Positions 1 to 5,286 of a DNA stretch of 5,286 nt are shown here, piece by piece. This DNA comes from Bacillota bacterium (GTDB lineage Bacteria > Bacillota_A > Clostridia > Acetivibrionales > DUMB01), in contig JAMOAC010000118.1 in NCBI GenBank assembly GCA_023621975.1, forward strand, positions 1 through 5,286. The letters run 5' to 3'. How positions within the stretch are numbered: the first letter of the stretch is position 1; each line of letters opens with the position of its first letter. The notes beneath the pieces were generated by a model. The model had not been told where the DNA came from. It saw nothing but the letters and a program-made list of their open reading frames with translations, and did no database searches. A program made the translations under genes and the position numbers.

Positions 1-132
1 TGGCAATATTGGCATAAATAATTTAGTCGAATTGTTTTAATCTAAATTACTAATATTATTTATTTAAATCGAAATTATTAATTAAAACATAGCAGTATTT
101 TAATAATTTATATTCTGACAGAGGTAGTTAAA
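1..132. other. AT-rich non-coding region upstream of mutS2
   Basis: This stretch is strongly AT-rich and shows no credible coding frame. It holds short palindromes (CAATATTG at 4-11, TAATATTA at 51-58, TTAATTAA at 78-85), an imperfect direct repeat annotated separately, and the mutS2 ribosome binding site at its end. The best promoter-like pair I can find is TTGTTT (32-37) with a 16-nt gap to TATTAT (54-59). Its -35 matches only 3 of 6 consensus bases, and in sequence this AT-rich such matches arise by chance, so I do not annotate it as a promoter. No GC-rich stem with a T-tract is present, so the upstream gene's terminator, if any, lies outside the window. Confidence 0.7.
35..82. repeat. Imperfect 20-nt direct repeat, 28-nt period
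   Basis: Positions 35-54 and 63-82 align without gaps at 17 of 20 bases, with mismatches at repeat positions 4, 9 and 16. The shared core is AATC-x-AAATTA-x-TAAT. A weaker relative, TTTAGTCGAA, lies at 22-31. The period is 28 bp, not a whole number of 10.5-bp helical turns, so the copies would not face the same side of the DNA. It could be a regulator binding site or simply low-complexity AT sequence; the sequence alone does not decide. Confidence 0.4.
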
Positions 133-2511
133 ATGGATGACAGAACGCTAAAAGTGCTTGAGTATGACAAAATAATATCAATGCTTGTGAAGCTTACATC
201 ATCGGAACTTGGAAAAGAATTGGCCGTAGACCTCAAACCGGAAACGGACGCTTCAAAAGTGGCAGGCCTTCTAAGAGAGACAAGCGATGGAGTAAGCTTT
301 ATTTTGAGAAAGGGAAGACCACCATTAGGTGGGATTCACGACATTAGGAACAGTTTAAGGAGAGTAAAACTCGGCGCCGTTCTCACGCCTGTTGAACTTT
401 TGCATATAGCAGATACTCTCAGGGCTGTAAGGAATTTAAAAAATTATGCTTCAGATAAAACAATTGAAAGCGAGAACAATACCGTAAGCGAATTAATCGG
501 CCTGCTTGAGCCAAACAGAAGGATAGAGGAAAAAATAACCCGGATTATAATAAGTGAAGACGAAATTGCCGATGATGCCAGCATTACTCTCCTGAACATA
601 AGAAGGCAGATGAAGCAGGCCCAGGAAGCAATAAAAAGCAGGTTGAATGACATAATCAGGTCGCCAAAATATCAGAAGTATATACAGGATTCCCTTGTTA
701 CAATAAGAGGGGACAGATACGTTATCCCGGTGAAGCAGGAGTACAGGAACGAAATACCGGGCCTGGTTCACGACTCTTCCTCCAGCGGTGCAACCATTTT
801 TATTGAGCCCATGTCTGTGGTTGAGGCCAATAACCATATAAAGCAGCTCAAAATCAAGGAAAAAGCTGAAATAGAAAGAATACTGCGTGAACTGACGGCA
901 GAAGTGGAATCTATTGTTCCGCAGCTTGAATCCAACGTTTCAATTTTTGCAAAGCTTGATTTTATATTTGCCAAAGCAACACTTAGCGTGGAATATAATT
1001 GTGTTTGCCCTGGTATTGAAAGCAACGGAAGGATTATACTAAAGAAGGCAAGGCATCCCCTGCTTGATCAGTCAAAGGTTGTGCCGATAGATTTTTGGAT
1101 TGGGGATCAATTCAGGACCCTTGTTGTAACCGGGCCAAATACAGGAGGCAAAACCGTAACCTTGAAGACGGTGGGGCTTTTCATGCTTATGGCACAGTCA
1201 GGGCTGCACCTGCCGGCATCCGAGGGGACATGTATTTCCGTTTTCAGGCAGGTATTTGCAGATATAGGGGATGAACAGAGTATAGAGCAAAGCCTCAGCA
1301 CATTTTCTTCCCACATGACCAATATAGTTAAAATACTTGAAAGGGCTGACGGCAACTCGCTTGTACTGTTGGATGAGCTTGGTGCAGGCACAGACCCTAC
1401 TGAAGGAGCTGCTCTTGCCATGTCCATTCTTGAAAGCCTCCACCATAAGGGCAGTATAACTGTTGCAACCACGCATTACAGCGAGCTGAAAGCATATGCA
1501 ATTTCAACGGAAGGAGTTGAAAATGCAAGCTGTGAATTTGACGTGGAGACTTTAAGGCCGACCTACAGGCTGCTAATAGGAGTGCCCGGAAAGAGCAACG
1601 CGTTTGCAATATCAAAAAGGCTGGGGCTGCCTTCTGAAATACTTGAGAGGGCCAGAGAATTCCTTACGCAGGAAGACATCCGCTTTGAAGACATCTTGCT
1701 GTCCATTGAGAAAAATAAAAGCGAATCGGAAAAGGAAAGAATCAAGGCTGAAAGCTACAGGCTTGAAGCTGAAAGGTTAAAGGAAGAACTGGAGAGGCAA
1801 CGGGAAAAAATAAAGGAGCAGAAGGAGAAAATTTTGAAAGAAGCCAGGGAGGAAGCAAGGCGCATACTGCTTAATGCAAAAGAAGAATCGGAATTTATAA
1901 TTGAAAGGCTGAAAGAGCTTGAAAAAGAGAGAGAAGCAGCGGAAAGAAACAGGGCAATTGAGGAAATGAAGCGCAAGCTGAGGGAAAATATTGATGAAGT
2001 GGAACAATCACTGACCGAAAGCGTATTCAAGAGGGAAGGATATGTCAAGCCTCCTGAAAATCTCAACCCCGGAGACTCGGTATTTATTATAAATCTCAAT
2101 CAGAAAGGGACAGTCATTGAACCTCCGAACAAGGACGGTGAGGCAGTTGTCCAGGTTGGGATACTGAAAATCAATGTTCACAAGACAAACCTGAAACTTG
2201 TGGATGAGCAAAAGCAGGAGATTGAAAAATCGGGATATTCAAAAATAAATATGTCAAAAGTATCAAGCATATCCACGGAAATTGACCTGAGAGGGGCAAC
2301 CCTGGAAGATGCGTTAATCAGTGTGGATAAATTTTTGGATGATGCAAGCATTGCCGGGCTCGGCGAAGTTACAATAATACACGGAAAAGGCACAGGTATC
2401 CTGAGAAGCGGGATACACAAGTTTTTACGTACCCATCCTCATGTAAAAAAATTCAGGCTGGGCAAATTTGGAGAGGGAGAATCAGGCGTTACAATTGTGG
2501 AACTGAAGTAA
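133..2511 (+). CDS. mutS2: MutS2 family ATPase with C-terminal Smr domain
   Basis: Complete 792-aa protein, the usual MutS2 length. The family is a MutS paralogue without the mismatch-recognition domain. In Bacillus it senses collided ribosomes and splits them for rescue; in other species it has been linked to suppressing or modulating homologous recombination. Visible parts are: the N-terminal core motif PPLGGIHDIR (63-72); the family block around VIPVKQEYR (197-205) and TIFIEP (221-226); Walker A GPNTGGKT (334-341); the signature segment SLSTFSSHM (387-395); Walker B with D414/E415; the H-loop histidine H448; a long charged coiled coil (about 524-627); a KOW-like beta segment (about 647-690); and an Smr domain with DLRG (718-721) and HGKGTG (750-755). 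All key ATPase and Smr residues are intact, so the protein should be active. The start is supported by AGAGG at 120-124, 8 nt before the ATG. It is a cytoplasmic protein and likely a dimer by family analogy. Confidence 0.97.
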   Translation: MDDRTLKVLEYDKIISMLVKLTSSELGKELAVDLKPETDASKVAGLLRETSDGVSFILRKGRPPLGGIHDIRNSLRRVKLGAVLTPVELLHIADTLRAVRNLKNYASDKTIESENNTVSELIGLLEPNRRIEEKITRIIISEDEIADDASITLLNIRRQMKQAQEAIKSRLNDIIRSPKYQKYIQDSLVTIRGDRYVIPVKQEYRNEIPGLVHDSSSSGATIFIEPMSVVEANNHIKQLKIKEKAEIERILRELTAEVESIVPQLESNVSIFAKLDFIFAKATLSVEYNCVCPGIESNGRIILKKARHPLLDQSKVVPIDFWIGDQFRTLVVTGPNTGGKTVTLKTVGLFMLMAQSGLHLPASEGTCISVFRQVFADIGDEQSIEQSLSTFSSHMTNIVKILERADGNSLVLLDELGAGTDPTEGAALAMSILESLHHKGSITVATTHYSELKAYAISTEGVENASCEFDVETLRPTYRLLIGVPGKSNAFAISKRLGLPSEILERAREFLTQEDIRFEDILLSIEKNKSESEKERIKAESYRLEAERLKEELERQREKIKEQKEKILKEAREEARRILLNAKEESEFIIERLKELEKEREAAERNRAIEEMKRKLRENIDEVEQSLTESVFKREGYVKPPENLNPGDSVFIINLNQKGTVIEPPNKDGEAVVQVGILKINVHKTNLKLVDEQKQEIEKSGYSKINMSKVSSISTEIDLRGATLEDALISVDKFLDDASIAGLGEVTIIHGKGTGILRSGIHKFLRTHPHVKKFRLGKFGEGESGVTIVELK

Positions 2512-2512
2512 G

Positions 2513-2541
2513 TTGACATTGCGTTTAACATTAATTAGAAT
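2513..2541 (+). promoter_or_regulatory. Sigma-A promoter for typA (-35 TTGACA, -10 TAGAAT)
   Basis: A perfect -35 hexamer TTGACA (2513-2518) begins one base after the mutS2 stop codon. It is followed by an optimal 17-nt spacer and the -10 hexamer TAGAAT (2536-2541), which matches 5 of 6 consensus bases. There is no TG extended -10. Transcription would start near 2547-2550, giving a leader of about 84-87 nt before the GTG start of typA. This implies that typA, and probably mltG, can be expressed independently of mutS2 by the housekeeping sigma factor. Hexamer quality and spacing are seen directly; activity is inferred. Confidence 0.75.
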
Positions 2542-2553
2542 AGTATTTTGTAA

Positions 2554-2596
2554 TAAATTTTAGAAATATGTATATATCGCAAATATATAAAATTTA
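2554..2596 (+). repeat. A/U-only inverted repeat in the typA leader
   Basis: TAAATTTTA (2554-2562) is the exact reverse complement of TAAAATTTA (2588-2596). Nested inside, TATATAT (2571-2577) pairs with ATATATA (2583-2589) around the loop CGCAA; its last two bases overlap the outer right arm, so both stems cannot be complete at once. As RNA this is an outer 9-bp stem plus an inner stem of 5 bp, or alternatively the inner 7-bp stem alone, all A-U pairs. It sits at the very 5' end of the predicted transcript and would cover the alternative ATG at 2568, but it does not reach the ribosome binding site at 2623-2627. A chance origin is possible in such AT-rich sequence. It lacks the GC stem and T-tract of a terminator. 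Confidence 0.4.
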
Positions 2597-2622
2597 CCAA
2601 CAGATAAAACCTGAAATAGAAA

Positions 2623-2627
2623 AGGAG
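2623..2627 (+). promoter_or_regulatory. Ribosome binding site that sets the typA start
   Basis: AGGAG lies 6 nt before the GTG at 2634, an ideal Shine-Dalgarno match and spacing. The alternative upstream ATG at 2568 is preceded by an AT-only stretch with no purine-rich Shine-Dalgarno. This site is the main reason for choosing the GTG. Confidence 0.85.
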
Positions 2628-2633
2628 ATTTTT

Positions 2634-4442
2634 GTGAAGAAGGCCAGAGAAGACATAAGAAATATTGCAATTATTGCACACGTTGACCATGGAAAAACCA
2701 CGTTAGTAGACGGAATGCTCAGACAAAGCGGAATATTCAGGGAAAATGAGCAGGTACAGGAAAGGGTCATGGACTCCAATGACCTCGAAAGAGAGAGAGG
2801 CATAACTATTATTTCAAAAAATACCGCCGTAAACTACAGGGGTATAAAAATAAACATCGTCGATACACCCGGACATGCTGATTTTGGCGGAGAAGTGGAA
2901 CGGGTTTTGAAGATGGTGGACGGTGTTTTACTGCTGGTTGATTCCTTCGAAGGGCCCATGCCCCAGACAAGGTTTGTATTAAGAAAAGCACTGCAGTTGC
3001 ATCTTAAACCCATAGTGGTGATTAACAAGATAGACAGGCCCGATGAAAGGTCAAAAGAAGTTGTGGATGAGGTCCTGGAGCTTTTCATTGAGCTGGGTGC
3101 TGACGATGAACAGTTGGATTTTCCCATAGTGTATGCGTCATCAAAAGAAGGTTATGCCGTTCTTGACCTGAACGACAAGAAAGAGAGCCTGGAACCCCTG
3201 TTTAAAACAATTGTGGAAAGTATCCCTTCGCCGGTGGGAGACTTTGACGGGCCGTTGCAGTTCCTTGTTTCAAATATAGACTATGATGACTATGTAGGTA
3301 GAATTGCAGTAGGCAGGGTTGAAAGAGGAGTAATAAAGCAGGGACAGCAGGTTGTGATATGCAAAAAGGACGGCACGTTAAAAAATATGAAAGTAACAAG
3401 GCTTTATCAGTTTGAAGGGCTGAAAAGGGTTGAATCACAACAGGCAACCGTCGGTGATATTATTGCAGTTTGCGGGCTTGAGGACATTAATATCGGGGAA
3501 ACGGTGTGCGACGTTGAAAATCCTGAACCACTGCCTTTTGTTGACATTGACGAACCTACTATAACCATGACATTCAGCGTAAACGACAGTCCTTTTGCAG
3601 GACAGGAAGGAACCTATGTGACATCAAGGCACTTAAGGGAAAGGCTATATAAAGAGCTTCAGACTAATGTCAGCCTTAGAGTGGAAGATACCGATACACC
3701 TGACGCCTTCAAAGTTTCAGGAAGAGGCGAGCTGCACTTGTCCATACTCATTGAAACGATGAGAAGGCAGGGTTACGAGTTCCAGGTTTCAAAGCCCAAG
3801 GTCATTATGAAAGAAATTAACGGAGTACTCCATGAGCCTATTGAGTACCTTGTTATAGACGTGCCTGAAGAATACGTGGGTGTTGTTATGGAAGGGCTTG
3901 GCAGAAGGAAAGCCGAAATGGTGAACATGCAATCAGCAAGCGCGGGATATGCGAGGCTGGAGTTTAAAATACCTGCAAGAGGGCTCATCGGATACCGTTC
4001 GGAGTTTTTGACTGATACCAAGGGAAATGGTATAATGAATCATGTATTTAGCGGGTATGAGCCATACAAAGGTGAGATTTCATCAAGGCAGAGAGGTTCG
4101 ATAGTTGCCGTTGTTTACGGTTTGTACAATGCACAGGAAAGAGGAACTCTTTTTATCGGTCCTGGTGTAAAGGTATACGAAGGTATGGTTGTTGGGGAAA
4201 ATTCTAGAACAGATGATATTGTTGTAAATGTTTGCAAGAAGAAGCATGTTACAAACATGAGGGCAGCGGGATCGGATGAAGCATTGAGGCTGACTCCTCC
4301 CAAGGTTATGAGCCTTGAACAGATGCTTGAATTCATTAACGATGATGAATTGGTTGAAGTAACACCTAAAAGTTTGAGAATACGGAAAAAGATACTCAAT
4401 ACGGAACTGAGGGCAAAAGCAAAAAGCAAAGAACAAAAGTGA
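2634..4442 (+). CDS. typA: Ribosome-binding GTPase TypA/BipA
   Basis: Translational GTPase of the EF-G/LepA superfamily. It binds the ribosome at the factor site and supports 50S assembly and growth at low temperature or under stress. With the GTG start the protein is 602 aa, normal for TypA, and it opens a few residues before the conserved [19 protein letters not shown]. GTPase motifs are: G1 AHVDHGKT (15-22); G2 in RERGITI (53-59, T58); G3 DTPGH (77-81, with H81 as the expected catalytic histidine); G4 NKID (131-134); and G5 around S169. A beta-barrel domain II follows (about 200-300). Next come EF-G-like domains III and V, with GRGELHLSI (363-371) and [10 protein letters not shown] (423-432). 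The TypA-specific C-terminal domain contains GLIGYRSEF (450-458) and TNMRA (540-544), and ends in a basic tail. An in-frame ATG at 2568 would add 22 residues, but it lacks a ribosome binding site and the extension does not resemble the family. The gene has its own promoter and lies 22 nt before mltG. Confidence 0.96.
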   Translation: MKKAREDIRNIAIIAHVDHGKTTLVDGMLRQSGIFRENEQVQERVMDSNDLERERGITIISKNTAVNYRGIKINIVDTPGHADFGGEVERVLKMVDGVLLLVDSFEGPMPQTRFVLRKALQLHLKPIVVINKIDRPDERSKEVVDEVLELFIELGADDEQLDFPIVYASSKEGYAVLDLNDKKESLEPLFKTIVESIPSPVGDFDGPLQFLVSNIDYDDYVGRIAVGRVERGVIKQGQQVVICKKDGTLKNMKVTRLYQFEGLKRVESQQATVGDIIAVCGLEDINIGETVCDVENPEPLPFVDIDEPTITMTFSVNDSPFAGQEGTYVTSRHLRERLYKELQTNVSLRVEDTDTPDAFKVSGRGELHLSILIETMRRQGYEFQVSKPKVIMKEINGVLHEPIEYLVIDVPEEYVGVVMEGLGRRKAEMVNMQSASAGYARLEFKIPARGLIGYRSEFLTDTKGNGIMNHVFSGYEPYKGEISSRQRGSIVAVVYGLYNAQERGTLFIGPGVKVYEGMVVGENSRTDDIVVNVCKKKHVTNMRAAGSDEALRLTPPKVMSLEQMLEFINDDELVEVTPKSLRIRKKILNTELRAKAKSKEQK

Positions 4443-4453
4443 CGTTATGCGGT

Positions 4454-4458
4454 GGTGA
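4454..4458 (+). promoter_or_regulatory. Ribosome binding site of mltG
   Basis: GGTGA lies 6 nt before the ATG at 4465, within the longer G-rich run GGTGGTGAT (4451-4459). It is weaker than the AGGAG of typA but well placed. It supports 4465 over the ATG at 4447, which is in the same frame but meets a TGA after three codons. Confidence 0.65.
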
Positions 4459-4464
4459 TTTATA

Positions 4465-5286
4465 ATGAGTACGGTTAAAACCGGCAGCAATAAGGAGACG
4501 GGAAAAATCAGAAAGAAAAGGAAAGCACCCGTAAGGTTGGCTGTTTTTTTAAGCCTGGTTATTCTGACTTTTGTCTGCGCTTCAGTCTCATACAGGTATG
4601 TACTGGAAAACCAGAGGAGCGGCAACGAAGCTGCTATCCATATTCCTCCTGAAGAGGGCATAAAGATATATATTCCACGAGGTTCCAGTACTTCCGATAT
4701 TGCCGAGATCCTGAAAAAAGAAGGTATTATAACGAATGTTACATTATTCAAGATACTGTCTAACATTAACGGCTATGACGGTACCTACAATTCCGGAACC
4801 CATGTAATTGCAAAAGATGTAAATTATGATAATATAAGCGGTTACGAGACTTTAATGCAGATTTTTTCAAGCATGCCCCTGGCAGAACCTGATGTAACGG
4901 TCACATTTATTGAAGGTTCCACACTGAATGATATTGAAAACAAGCTGGCTGAAAATAATCTGATAGACAGGCAGAAATTCAGGGACCTAATCAACAACGG
5001 TGAATTTGATTATCCTTTTTTAAAAGACCTTCCCAAGAGGGAAAACAGGCTGGAAGGATATCTTTTCCCCGATACTTACAGGTTTAGTCCAAAAGGTGGG
5101 GAAAGAGCCATAATAACCAAAATGCTCGACCAATTTAACAAAATATTTACGGATATATACTATAAAAGGGCTGAGGAGTTAGGGATGACCGTAGATGAGG
5201 TGATTATCCTTGCATCCATTATAGAAAAAGAAGCTGCAGTTGAAAGTGAAAGGGAGACCATTTCAGGCGTTTTTCACAACAGGCTT
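4465..5286 (+). CDS. mltG: Endolytic murein transglycosylase MltG (3' end beyond window)
   Basis: The frame stays open from the ATG to the window edge: 274 codons and no stop. MltG (YceG-like) is a single-pass inner-membrane enzyme that cleaves nascent peptidoglycan glycan strands internally, leaving 1,6-anhydro ends and limiting strand length. Visible are: a Lys/Arg-rich cytoplasmic N-terminus (5-24); one membrane segment (about 23-43), inside-to-outside by the positive-inside rule; a LysM-like subdomain (about 67-130), starting at IYIPRGSSTSDIAEIL; and the catalytic domain with EGYLFPDTY (197-205) and ASIIEKEA (250-257). By family comparison E254 corresponds to the catalytic glutamate (E218 in Escherichia coli). 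The last residues, VFHNRL (269-274), are a conserved family block. Roughly 70-100 C-terminal residues should lie beyond the edge, judging from usual family length. The gene starts 22 nt after typA with no terminator or promoter between, so it is probably co-transcribed with it. Confidence 0.93.
   Translation, partial: MSTVKTGSNKETGKIRKKRKAPVRLAVFLSLVILTFVCASVSYRYVLENQRSGNEAAIHIPPEEGIKIYIPRGSSTSDIAEILKKEGIITNVTLFKILSNINGYDGTYNSGTHVIAKDVNYDNISGYETLMQIFSSMPLAEPDVTVTFIEGSTLNDIENKLAENNLIDRQKFRDLINNGEFDYPFLKDLPKRENRLEGYLFPDTYRFSPKGGERAIITKMLDQFNKIFTDIYYKRAEELGMTVDEVIILASIIEKEAAVESERETISGVFHNRL

Noticed and set aside
9..14. TTGGCA as a -35 box (5 of 6 bases)
   Set aside because: No -10-like hexamer occurs at 16-18 nt downstream (sequences there include ATTGTT and TTGTTT).
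32..59. Possible mutS2 promoter TTGTTT, 16 nt, TATTAT
   Set aside because: The -35 matches only 3 of 6 bases, and -10-like hexamers are frequent in this AT-rich stretch, so it is not distinguishable from chance.
1107..1476. Overlapping - strand frames opposite the MutS2 ATPase domain
   Set aside because: They sit opposite the most conserved part of mutS2, and their compositions do not suggest real proteins.
1755..2099. 114-codon serine- and phenylalanine-rich - strand frame
   Set aside because: It is the complement of the GAA/AAA/AGG-rich MutS2 coiled coil, which automatically reads as Ser/Phe/Leu-rich antisense. There is no independent support for a gene.
2512..2633. Terminator or riboswitch between mutS2 and typA
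   Set aside because: There is no GC-rich stem followed by a T-tract and no recognisable riboswitch core. The only symmetry is the A/U-only inverted repeat.
4447..4458. ATG at 4447 in the mltG frame
   Set aside because: It reads only three codons before TGA, so it can be neither the mltG start nor a meaningful leader peptide.
4564..4581. Cysteine 38 in the MltG membrane segment as a lipoprotein site
   Set aside because: The residues before it (T-F-V) do not fit a lipobox, and MltG proteins are normally membrane-anchored by an uncleaved segment.
4083..4766. 227-codon open frame on the - strand across the typA end and mltG start
   Set aside because: It lies antisense to two clearly recognised genes, its translation resembles no family I know, and it spans a gene boundary with no independent ribosome binding site evident. 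It is a chance antisense frame.
1..5286. Mobile element, CRISPR array, RNA gene or defence/novel system
   Set aside because: The window is filled by three intact housekeeping-type genes with short spacers. I saw no transposase, terminal repeats, regular spacer-repeat pattern or tRNA/rRNA-like sequence.

Overview
The window reads as ordinary chromosomal DNA from a low-to-moderate-GC Gram-positive bacterium, most likely a member of class Clostridia (Bacillota). This rests on a MutS2 close to the Firmicutes type, AGG/AGA-rich arginine and ATA-rich isoleucine codon use, AT-rich spacers, strong AGGAG-type ribosome binding sites and a consensus sigma-A promoter. The genus cannot be fixed from the sequence alone. 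All three genes lie on the + strand.

Layout. Positions 1-132 are an AT-rich non-coding stretch with an imperfect 20-nt direct repeat. Positions 133-2511 encode a complete MutS2, with MutS-like core and ATPase, coiled coil, KOW-like segment and C-terminal Smr domain. A 122-nt gap follows, holding a near-perfect sigma-A promoter and an A/U-only inverted repeat. Next is a complete TypA/BipA translation GTPase; its best start is the GTG at 2634, giving 602 aa, rather than the upstream in-frame ATG at 2568. Only 22 nt later comes mltG, encoding the membrane-anchored endolytic murein transglycosylase. It is open at the right edge, with 274 codons present, including the putative catalytic glutamate.

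How the genes relate. MutS2 (ribosome-collision sensing and splitting, and/or recombination control) and TypA (ribosome-binding GTPase for assembly and stress adaptation) are both ribosome-linked. MltG trims nascent peptidoglycan strands and is functionally separate. No terminator is visible between any of the genes, so read-through from mutS2 is possible. The promoter just after mutS2 suggests that typA-mltG can also be transcribed independently.

I found no mobile element, CRISPR array, tRNA/rRNA or defence system, and no convincing undescribed system. The observations most worth a second look are the typA leader (promoter, start choice, AU-only inverted repeat) and the repeat upstream of mutS2.
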